In this document: one piece after another, positions 1 to 5,055 of the stretch
Layout: every line of letters begins with the position of its first letter
Numbering within the stretch: position 1 is the stretch's first letter
Assembly: GCA_052387115.1 (NCBI GenBank)
Contig: JBQTJM010000275.1
Location: 1 to 7,419 of the forward strand
DNA from: JACCXJ01 sp052387115
GTDB taxonomy: Bacteria > Pseudomonadota > Gammaproteobacteria > JACCXJ01
Direction: 5' to 3'
DNA: 7,419 bases
Notes under the pieces: model-generated
What the model was told of the DNA's origin: nothing
The model's database searches: none
The model's input: only the letters and a program-made list of their open reading frames with translations
Program-made: the position numbers and the translations under genes

Positions 1-315
1 GCCCAATGGGGGTGTGGCCCTTGTTCACTACCTTGATGCAGATCTCCCGTGCACCGGCCGCGAGCTCCCTGAGACGATAGCTCCCTTTCGGCCGATGTAG
101 CGTCGCCGTTTCTTCACCGTCTACATACACGTGTACGTGATCGCCCTTGCGCCCGCGAATGACCTCGTAGACGAGTTGAGCTTCCTCCTTGCTCCCGAGC
201 GTGGCACCGTCGACCGGCGCCTTGATCTCGACTGAGCCCTCATTGGCCGCATACGCGCGGCTTGTGTAATCAGCGCGGACGTCACCAGGATTGCACGTGC
301 AATCAACGGTGACAC
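1..315 (-). pseudogene. Small periplasmic beta-rich protein of unknown function; frameshifted, runs off the left edge
   Basis: The minus strand has AGGAGG followed 6 bases later by GTG at 315-313. From there it encodes a signal peptide, VSPLIARAILVTSALITQAA. That frame then degenerates into Arg-rich sequence. The convincing mature protein is in another frame from about 253 to the edge: YAANEGSVEIKAP, then a GDHVHVYVDGE motif, then ICIKVVNKGHTPIG. The two halves meet at a CGCGCG run (254-259), so two extra bases or one missing base there would join them as ...ITQAA-YAANEG.... The mature frame has no usable start of its own, because a TAG lies just upstream. This is either a real inactivating frameshift or a sequencing error. 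The mature part looks like a small secreted beta-sandwich protein, and I cannot assign a function. The C-terminus lies outside the window. The gene has its own box promoter at 421-466. Confidence 0.6.
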
Positions 316-420
316 CTCTGTCCTCCTACCTATCATAGTGTTGTTCCCGATCCACAGCCGACCTCGTGTGCGCGTCGGACCACATAGGTCGCACCAGTCA
401 ACCTGCGTAACGTGATCGCT

Positions 421-466
421 AGTGTAACACCACACTTGCAAGAGACAGGTGCGACAAAATGTCGCA
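421..466 (-). promoter_or_regulatory. Box 1 promoter for the leftmost gene: GCGNC-N5-GNCGC operator plus extended -10
   Basis: GCGAC-AAAAT-GTCGC lies at 451-465 inside the palindrome TGCGACA-AAA-TGTCGCA (450-466). Reading leftward, 24 bases separate it from a -10-like TACACT (426-421), which is preceded by TG one base upstream (extended -10). No TTGACA-like -35 is seen. Transcription would start near 414, giving an untranslated leader of about 100 bases before the GTG at 315. The box is palindromic, so direction is set by the -10; the plus side has no comparable hexamer. The half-sites fit the RegA/PrrA/RoxR-family consensus, but the identity of the regulator is inferred. Confidence 0.6.
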
Positions 467-545
467 GGCCGTCAGGGCGACCGGTCGTCGCTACTCGTTA
501 CCTTGCCGGAATGCGGGAATGGCCTCTTCATCAATGACCAACGGG

Positions 546-606
546 TGCGGCAGTTTGTCGCGCGGCAATTGGTCGCATTCCCAACCGCTCAGGTGCTTGC
601 TAGTAT
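546..606 (+). promoter_or_regulatory. Box 2 promoter: two abutting operators plus extended -10
   Basis: GCGGC-AGTTT-GTCGC (547-561) is followed with no gap by GCGGC-AATTG-GTCGC (562-576). After 24 bases comes TAGTAT (601-606), preceded by TGC, which makes an extended -10. The predicted start is near 613. No good -35 is visible, as expected for an activator-dependent promoter. It faces the candidate short transcript ending at the terminator at 744-769. Confidence 0.6.
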
Positions 607-645
607 CGTTGGTATCTGAGGCAGGGCACGCTGGAGGGCGTCGCC

Positions 646-714
646 ATGAGGAGGCTCGGAACCGTATTCCGCTATGCCGAACATCTCAGCCAGATGGGCA
701 GATGTGCTAGGTAG
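646..714 (+). CDS. Possible 22-residue peptide
   Basis: ATG at 646 is preceded by GGAGGG (633-638) at a 7-base distance, a good ribosome-binding site. The ORF encodes MRRLGTVFRYAEHLSQMGRC plus AR, and ends with TAG at 712-714, about 30 bases before an intrinsic terminator. The peptide is basic and has no evident signal peptide or membrane segment. Its ribosome-binding site is fully complementary to 730-738, so translation may be blocked by RNA folding. The ORF is so short that it could be chance inside a non-coding RNA. I do not recognise the sequence. Confidence 0.25.
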   Translation: MRRLGTVFRYAEHLSQMGRCAR

Positions 715-743
715 GCACTGACAATCGTCCCCTCCAGCAGCTT

Positions 744-769
744 AACCCCGCAGACGCGGGGTTTTTTTT
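744..769 (+). terminator. Rho-independent terminator
   Basis: CCCCGC (746-751), loop AGAC (752-755) and GCGGGG (756-761) form a GC-rich stem, extended by AA/TT pairs and followed by a run of eight T (762-769). This is a textbook intrinsic terminator in the plus direction. It ends the transcript started at the box 2 promoter, and no long ORF precedes it. Confidence 0.85.
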
Positions 770-816
770 ACGCGAGCGCTCACCCTATCCAATTGTAACC
801 CGTCGTGGACGAGGCA

Positions 817-866
817 GGGATGCGACAATTTGTCGCATCCCCAAGGGCTAGCTTCACGCCTATCAT
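817..866 (+). promoter_or_regulatory. Box 3 promoter for the DUF3016 gene, possibly bidirectional
   Basis: GCGAC-AATTT-GTCGC (822-836) lies in an 11-bp-arm palindrome, GGGATGCGACA-ATT-TGTCGCATCCC (817-841). After 24 bases comes TATCAT (861-866), a 5/6 match to TATAAT. The predicted start is near 873, giving a leader of about 63 bases before the ATG at 936. On the other side, also exactly 24 bases from the box, the minus strand reads TACAAT (797-792), another 5/6 match, so leftward transcription is possible too. Confidence 0.6.
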
Positions 867-935
867 CGGGTCGCGCCTCGCACCAAGGCGCACGAAACCT
901 GTACCACCTCTTATTTTTTTTGGAGGCAGAACGAT

Positions 936-1583
936 ATGAAAGACATGAATGCGATCATGAGAACAACGTGCGTCTTGGCCCTATCCTGGGCGATGATGGC
1001 GGGTGTGGCGAGCGCGCAAGCGCCCAAGCAGGCGGCGGAGTTTAACCCTACCACGCGCACGCACGGCCAGGCGAGTGCCGCCCTGGCCACGATAGCCGCC
1101 GCGTTTGCCCCCGTCAGCCAGGCGGGGGTCACGGTTCGGTTCATCGAACCGGAAAAGTTCGCGGACCTGAGCCTGAGTGGCAGCACGACCGCCGGTATCC
1201 AACGCCACATCATGGATGAGCTGACGCAATATCTGAAGTACCTCGGCGATCACTACCTGCCGCCGAACCACGAGGTCGACGTCGCCTTCCTCGACATCGA
1301 CATGGGGGGAGAATATGAGCCCTGGCAGACGCCCGACCTCACCCAAACCCGCTTCGTCCGGGAGGTGTATGTCCCGCGCATGGACCTGCGATATGTCTGG
1401 CGGGACGCTGAGGGGAAGGTGCTGGCCGACACGCGCGAGCGGGTCTCCGACCTCAATTATCTGATGCTGGCCGATCCGGGCTACGTCTACAACGATCCGC
1501 TGCGCTACGAGAAGGCGATGCTGCGGCGGTGGTTTCTCGATCGATTTTCGGCCCTGCCCACAACACCAGACGCCGCACCATGA
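936..1583 (+). CDS. Secreted DUF3016 domain-containing protein
   Basis: This is a 215-residue protein. TGGAGG (921-926) lies 9 bases before ATG 936. The signal peptide spans residues 1-27 and is probably cleaved after ASA, so the mature protein starts QAPKQAAEF. Its body fits the DUF3016 family: GVTVRFIEPEKFADLS (64-79), a helical stretch with YLKYLGDHYLPP (99-110), VAFLDIDMGGEYEP (116-129), VPRMDLRYVWRDAEGKVL (146-163), then VSDLNYLM and YNDPLRYEKAMLRRWF (185-200). The molecular function of DUF3016 is unknown; members are predicted periplasmic proteins of proteobacteria. It appears to be a single-gene unit under the box 3 promoter, with no convincing terminator behind it. The length is normal for the family and nothing looks broken. 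Confidence 0.88.
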   Translation: MKDMNAIMRTTCVLALSWAMMAGVASAQAPKQAAEFNPTTRTHGQASAALATIAAAFAPVSQAGVTVRFIEPEKFADLSLSGSTTAGIQRHIMDELTQYLKYLGDHYLPPNHEVDVAFLDIDMGGEYEPWQTPDLTQTRFVREVYVPRMDLRYVWRDAEGKVLADTRERVSDLNYLMLADPGYVYNDPLRYEKAMLRRWFLDRFSALPTTPDAAP

Positions 1584-1740
1584 GCGGTTGTGAGGAAACC
1601 ATAGCGATCTGAACGCCTGGCGATCCGTTGGATGGCCGGCTCGCTCAGGCGGTGCATCGGTACGCCTCCCCGAACGCCGGTATCACTTACCGCCGTGCCG
1701 ATACCATGCTCTTCGCTCTGTTGAGGATCCTCCGCGTAAA

Positions 1741-1786
1741 TGCGACAAAATGTCGCACCCAAGGCTGCCGCGCGGCCTGCTATACC
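1741..1786 (+). promoter_or_regulatory. Box 4 promoter: single operator plus extended -10, no clear gene downstream
   Basis: GCGAC-AAAAT-GTCGC lies at 1742-1756 within TGCGACA-AAA-TGTCGCA, identical to box 1. After 24 bases comes TATACC (1781-1786), preceded by TGC (extended -10). The predicted start is near 1793. No gene with a ribosome-binding site follows before the next promoter. The transcript would run straight into the hairpin at 1813-1857, and may be non-coding or read on into the gene at 2154. Confidence 0.55.
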
Positions 1787-1812
1787 GCTAACGGGCACAA
1801 GTTGAGTTCTTG

Positions 1813-1857
1813 AGTAGCGAGTAGGGTGGGCGGGTACCCACCCTTCTACTCGCTACT
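1813..1857. repeat. Long imperfect hairpin, REP-like
   Basis: AGTAGCGAGTAG (1813-1824) plus GGTGGG (1825-1830) pair with CCCACC (1837-1842) and CTACTCGCTACT (1846-1857). This leaves a 6-base loop and a 3-base bulge (CTT, 1843-1845). That makes 18 base pairs, far stronger than an average intergenic hairpin. No T-run follows, so it is not a standard terminator. The GTAGGGTGGG core resembles short palindromic repeats dispersed in many proteobacterial genomes. It lies about 20 bases after the predicted start of the box 4 transcript. Confidence 0.6.
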
Positions 1858-1969
1858 ACCACGGCGGGCGCGCCGGCTTGGGATGCGCGCCGTTTCCCAC
1901 GTTCACGCCGTTGCCGGTTTGCGGGGGAGCGAACCCGGCCGTTCCCTCCGATCCGTGACACGGACCACC

Positions 1970-2030
1970 TGCGACAAAATGCCGCGCGGCAATTTGCCGC
2001 ATTGTACATGCCGCAGTAACCCTATATGTT
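1970..2030 (+). promoter_or_regulatory. Box 5 promoter for the 2154-6189 cluster: two abutting operators plus -10
   Basis: GCGAC-AAAAT-GCCGC (1971-1985) is followed directly by GCGGC-AATTT-GCCGC (1986-2000), so all four half-sites match GCGNC/GNCGC. TATGTT (2025-2030) begins 24 bases after the box; the overlapping TATATG at 2023-2028 is an alternative. TTGTAC (2002-2007) could act as a partial -35. The predicted start is near 2037, giving a leader of about 117 bases. Confidence 0.6.
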
Positions 2031-2153
2031 TGGAACGTCGCTGTCTTCACAACCGCCATGCCGTTCTTCGAGGGTCTCCCTCTCGAGGATCCGCGGCGAC
2101 CGGTTTGCGCGGCAGGCGCGACACTCTAAATATAGTCGAGGAACCTACCGGCC

Positions 2154-2513
2154 ATGAAACAGAAGCACGTCATCGCAATCTTTATATCAGGCATGTTGAC
2201 GATCGCCGGCAGCGGACCAGCGCCGGCCCTCGAGGTCCCGAACAAGGACCAGGTCGTCAAGCTCACGAAGCAGGCGATCGTCCAGGCCAAGCAAGGCGAG
2301 TCGGGTGGGATGATCGCGACCGCCAAGGAGGCGCAGCGACTCGCCTACAACTCATTGAAGGGTCGACATTCGTTCATCATGCAGGTGGCAAACGACCGCC
2401 TCCAGAAAGCGATCCAGGAAGGCGAGAAAGGGCAGATGGAGCCCGCCATCAAGTTGCTTGAGGAGGTGGTCTCGGATGTCATGGCGGAGGGAAAGGACAC
2501 GATGACACCCTGA
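2154..2513 (+). CDS. Small exported helical protein (weakly SmbP-like pattern)
   Basis: This is a 119-residue protein. GAGGAA (2138-2143) precedes ATG 2154 by 10 bases. The signal peptide spans residues 1-26 and is cleaved near APA-LEV. The mature part is almost entirely amphipathic helix: KLTKQAIVQAKQGE (36-49), AKEAQRLAYNSLKG (57-70), MQVANDRLQKAIQEGEKGQ (76-94) and AIKLLEEVVSDVM (98-110). The A-x-x-A-K-x-G spacing recalls the short helical-hairpin repeats of SmbP-type small periplasmic proteins. However, it lacks their many histidines (only H72 in the mature part), so metal binding cannot be claimed. It is probably homologous to the protein at 6454-6789. It is the first gene after the box 5 promoter, and the next gene lies 66 bases on with no terminator between, so a shared transcript is likely. 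Confidence 0.75.
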   Translation: MKQKHVIAIFISGMLTIAGSGPAPALEVPNKDQVVKLTKQAIVQAKQGESGGMIATAKEAQRLAYNSLKGRHSFIMQVANDRLQKAIQEGEKGQMEPAIKLLEEVVSDVMAEGKDTMTP

Positions 2514-2579
2514 TCGGCCTGGACCGGCATTACGTCCGAGCGCTTCGGCGGTACTGGGTCGCACCGGGACCGAAAAGCC

Positions 2580-3902
2580 GTGCGCCGCGATCGCCTGTCT
2601 CCTTGCGCCACGAGGTATCGCCGTGTTTTCTGGGCGGCGATCCTGTGCACGCTTTTCGGGTCCTGGGGGGACAGACTCGAGGAGCCGGACAGCGGCCTCG
2701 CGGAGCGGGTCGCAGACGGGCCCATCTTTCTCGCCGCGCCGGCCTTGAGCGACATCGAGAGCCGGGACGTTTACGTGGATAGCGGGACCATTCATGGGCT
2801 GGTGGCCGGGTTCGACGAGGCGGGGTCGCGAGCGGTGTATTACCTCCGCTCGCCGGACCACGGCCGTACCTGGTCCGATCCGGTGGCCGTGAGCCATCGC
2901 ACGGCGCCTCCCGTGATCGCGCGCCACGGCAACGATGTCCAGATCGCGGCCGCCGGACCCCACATCGTCGCGGCCTGGCCGGTCGCAACGGCGCTGCCCG
3001 GTCTCGGGCGCCTCACCACCGCCTTTTCACGCGATGGGGGAAAGACCTGGGAGCCGGGACCCAACCCCGCGGCAGAGACGGCGGAAATCGATCAGGGTTA
3101 CCTGGATGTCGCCGCGGACCGCCGCGGAGACTTTCACCTCGTGTGGCTGGACGACCGCGCCGAGAGCGGGCGGCATTCGGGGGTCCGTTACACCCGCTCG
3201 GTGGACGGCGGGCGGCATTGGGCGCCCAGCACCACGCTCGATCCCGCGAGCTGCACCTGCTGCCGGCTGACACTCGCGAGCGCGGGGGACGGGGACCTCG
3301 CCGTCTTGTACCGGGACCATGCGCCGCAGGACATGGCGCTTCTGCGCAGTGCCGATCGCGGTCTCCGCTGGCGGCGCGAGGGATCGGTCGGGGCCTTCGG
3401 ATGGGATTTCCGGGGTTGCCCGCACGCCGGCGGCGCCCTGGTGATCAGCGGGGGGAGGATAACCGGCGACGCTCGAGACCGGACGCTCGATGCCCTGGTG
3501 TGGACCGGGCGCGAGCGGTTCCAAGGGCTCTATCACCTGCGCTTCACCGATGAGGGACGAAGCTTCGGCACACCGATCCGCCTGGGCGAGCGCGACGCAC
3601 GCGAGGGGGATGTGGCGGTGCTGGACCGCCACCACCTCGTCGCCGTGTGGGAGGCCGGGGCACCGAGCGGCTCCCGCATCGTGCTGGCCGAGTCGCTGGA
3701 TGGCGGCGCTCACTGGTCGGCGCCCAGGCCCTTGTCCCGGACCGGCGTCGCCGCCCGCCACCCGCGCGTGGTCGCGACAGCGCTCGGCCCGCGCGTCTTC
3801 TGGAGCGAGGCCGGCGCGAGCGGCACGGCGCGCTTCGCCATGACCTCACCCGAGGTCGCGCCGGGCCGCCCCGTGGCGCCGCCGGCGGTCGCGAACCGTT
3901 GA
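2580..3902 (+). CDS. Exported sialidase-like (BNR/Asp-box) beta-propeller protein with Cys motif
   Basis: This is a 440-residue protein. GTG 2580 is the only usable start, since the frame opens at the TGA of the previous gene; its ribosome-binding site is weak. A basic N-terminus and the hydrophobic stretch VFWAAILCTLFGSW (16-29) indicate export or a membrane anchor. Six Asp-boxes mark a six-bladed propeller: SPDHGRTW (91-98), SRDGGKTW (150-157), SVDGGRHW (207-214), SADRGLRW (257-264), degenerate TDEGRSF (323-329) and SLDGGAHW (372-379). CTCC (225-228) and GCPH (279-282) recall the CxCC and GCP motifs of a non-canonical sialidase-like subgroup. I see no clear set of sialidase catalytic residues, so a true sialidase activity is doubtful. 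The Cys/His cluster could form disulfides or a metal site (inference). Its stop overlaps the copC start by one base (TGATG), which suggests translational coupling with a copper gene. Confidence 0.82.
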   Translation: MRRDRLSPCATRYRRVFWAAILCTLFGSWGDRLEEPDSGLAERVADGPIFLAAPALSDIESRDVYVDSGTIHGLVAGFDEAGSRAVYYLRSPDHGRTWSDPVAVSHRTAPPVIARHGNDVQIAAAGPHIVAAWPVATALPGLGRLTTAFSRDGGKTWEPGPNPAAETAEIDQGYLDVAADRRGDFHLVWLDDRAESGRHSGVRYTRSVDGGRHWAPSTTLDPASCTCCRLTLASAGDGDLAVLYRDHAPQDMALLRSADRGLRWRREGSVGAFGWDFRGCPHAGGALVISGGRITGDARDRTLDALVWTGRERFQGLYHLRFTDEGRSFGTPIRLGERDAREGDVAVLDRHHLVAVWEAGAPSGSRIVLAESLDGGAHWSAPRPLSRTGVAARHPRVVATALGPRVFWSEAGASGTARFAMTSPEVAPGRPVAPPAVANR

Positions 3903-4327
3903 TGCCAGCCCCCGTTGACCCCGGAATATCGATCACCCGCAGGCGCCGCATGGGCACCGTGCTCGCCGCAGCGATAAACAGAGTTCTGGCCCTGATCGGT
4001 CTCACAGTGCCGGGAATGGCCCTGGCGCACGCGATCCTGGTGAAGACCCTGCCCGCCGAGGACGCCGCACCCCGCACGCCGCCCGAGGAGATCGAGGTCT
4101 GGTTCAACGAAGGCGTCGGGGACGAATACAAGGCCCTCGCCGTGATCGACGCGGAGGGCGCCCGCGTCGACAACCAGGACGCGCGCCTCGGTTTCTTCGA
4201 CCGATCCTACCTCCACGTGAGCGTGCCGCCACTCCCACCGGGGGTCTACACCGTGCGGTATCGCGTGCAGTCCGCCGACGGCCACATCGTGAGCGGCAAG
4301 TTCAATTTTTCGGTGGCGGGACCCTAG
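3902..4327 (+). CDS. copC: CopC-type periplasmic copper-binding protein
   Basis: This is a 141-residue protein from ATG 3902, which overlaps the preceding TGA. An in-frame ATG at 3950 is an alternative giving 125 residues. The signal peptide ends ALA-HAIL, so the mature protein starts with His43. CopC proteins are small periplasmic cupredoxin-like beta-barrels that bind Cu(II) through the N-terminal amine and His plus a D-x-H pair. The matching SADGH (Asp126, His128) is present just before SGKFNFSV. Other family marks are TPPEEIEVWFNEGV (59-72), ALAVIDAEGARV (78-89) and LPPGVYTVRYRVQSADGH (111-128). No methionine-rich Cu(I) site is apparent, so the protein fits the Cu(II)-only type. It sits between the beta-propeller and a membrane-anchored protein. 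The usual partner CopD is not in the window; the HupE-like gene downstream may act as the membrane component (inference). Confidence 0.9.
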   Translation: MPAPVDPGISITRRRRMGTVLAAAINRVLALIGLTVPGMALAHAILVKTLPAEDAAPRTPPEEIEVWFNEGVGDEYKALAVIDAEGARVDNQDARLGFFDRSYLHVSVPPLPPGVYTVRYRVQSADGHIVSGKFNFSVAGP

Positions 4328-4384
4328 CCGGGGGTCCCCCGACAGGGTCCAAGAAACCCTCATCGACATTCCTTGGAGAGACGT

Positions 4385-5020
4385 ATGAGCGATATGAAGC
4401 GGGCCCCTCGGCCATTATTGGTCTTCACCGCACTCCTGTTCGGCCTGAGCACCGGCACATGCGGCGCGGCGACCGCTCTCATCGGCCAGGCCGACGACAC
4501 CCGCGAGCTCGATTGTTTGATCACGAATGATTTCTACGCCGTACACCTCACGGCCTACCAGGTACCCGCCGAGGTCTCGAGCGACGCGGTCAAGGCCGGG
4601 TTCAAACCCTACTGCCGGGAGTTGCCGAATGCGGGAAAGACCTATATCACGCTCGACCTCCTCGACCCCGACGTCCGGAACGCCCCGATGACGGTTCGGG
4701 TGCTACGGGAGCGCGATGACGGCCCGCCCGTTACCCTCACCGAGCTGCCGCGGCGGACCTATCCGGCCGGCGTGGTCGAGGCGGTCGCGGATCTGCCCGA
4801 GCCCGGCCGCTACCGCGTGGTCCTGGAGATGGGCGAGACCAAGGCCAGCGAGGACGTGATCACGATCCCGGTGACGGTCGTCTCACCCCACTCGATGGCC
4901 CCGGTGCTGCTCGCCCTGCTCGCGCTGGCCGTGGTCGGCGGTCTCGCGGTACTCTTGCCGCGCTTGCGCCTGCAACAGGGAAGCATCGATCCGTGGAAGC
5001 CGACCAAAGGATCGACCTGA
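4385..5020 (+). CDS. Membrane-anchored periplasmic protein of unknown function
   Basis: This is a 211-residue protein. GGAGAG (4375-4380) lies 4 bases before ATG 4385; an in-frame ATG at 4394 is possible. An N-terminal signal sequence (about 4-30) is followed by a periplasmic region with ELDCLITNDFYAVHLTAYQV (41-60), FKPYCRELPNAGKTYITLDL (73-92) and PMTVRVLRE (101-109). The segment 117-167 looks beta-rich (YPAGVVEAVADLPEPGRYRVVLEM is within it). One C-terminal transmembrane helix (about 172-192) ends in PRLRLQ with a short cytosolic tail. The layout is signal peptide, beta-sandwich, C-terminal anchor. The mature part has only two cysteines (C44, C77), which could form a disulfide or a metal site. 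I do not recognise the family. Copper-related proteins such as PmoD share this general layout, but I see no specific match. It lies 57 bases after copC and 35 bases before the HupE-like gene, so it likely belongs to the same transcript. Confidence 0.78.
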   Translation: MSDMKRAPRPLLVFTALLFGLSTGTCGAATALIGQADDTRELDCLITNDFYAVHLTAYQVPAEVSSDAVKAGFKPYCRELPNAGKTYITLDLLDPDVRNAPMTVRVLRERDDGPPVTLTELPRRTYPAGVVEAVADLPEPGRYRVVLEMGETKASEDVITIPVTVVSPHSMAPVLLALLALAVVGGLAVLLPRLRLQQGSIDPWKPTKGST

Positions 5021-5055
5021 GCGGAGCGCGAGCGCAACAGCACGCCCTACGGAGC

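Larger units (their letters stand above)
613..769 (+). ncRNA. Candidate structured small RNA, possibly encoding a 22-residue peptide
   Basis: A box promoter lies immediately upstream and a strong intrinsic terminator ends the segment, defining a transcript of about 157 bases. GCTGGAGGG (630-638) and CCCTCCAGC (730-738) are perfect 9-base complements and could form a stem closing most of the RNA. Inside, ACATCT (681-686) and AGATGT (700-705) can pair as a hairpin with a 13-base loop. The left strand of the 9-bp stem contains the ribosome-binding site of a tiny ORF at 646-714, so the stem would hide it. I do not recognise a known RNA family. It could be a regulatory RNA, a tiny protein gene controlled by its own 3' end, or both. 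Both transcript ends are inferred. Confidence 0.45.
1584..2153. other. Long intergenic stretch without a supported gene
   Basis: This stretch of about 570 bases holds two box promoters (1741-1786 and 1970-2030) and a long REP-like hairpin (1813-1857). Its last part, about 2037-2153, is the leader of the gene at 2154. Between 1584 and 1740 I see only weak inverted repeats, such as GGTATC/GATACC (about 1679-1706), and no T-tract terminator. Overlapping reading frames here have no ribosome-binding sites and read as low-quality Arg-rich sequence. Confidence 0.6.

Noticed and set aside
466..500. Rightward promoter from box 1
   Set aside because: At the 24-base distance the plus strand shows GCTACT, a poor -10, whereas the minus side has an extended -10 leading to a gene.
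450..2000. Repeated TGCGACA...TGTCGCA units as a CRISPR array or terminator hairpins
   Set aside because: Spacing between units is irregular, there are no uniform spacers, and no T-run follows any unit. A constant distance to -10 hexamers makes operators the better explanation.
1826..2461. Plus-strand ORF of 211 codons overlapping the first small helical protein
   Set aside because: It overlaps the hairpin, the box 5 promoter and a better gene with a signal peptide and ribosome-binding site.
2511..2580. TGA readthrough joining the small helical protein to the beta-propeller
   Set aside because: The two genes share a frame with no stop between, but the propeller has its own GTG and a following export signal, and no recoding element is visible.
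3027..3761. Long minus-strand ORF opposite the beta-propeller gene (244 codons)
   Set aside because: It is antisense to a gene with clear Asp-boxes, has no ribosome-binding site or recognisable domain, and is a usual by-product of GC-rich coding DNA.
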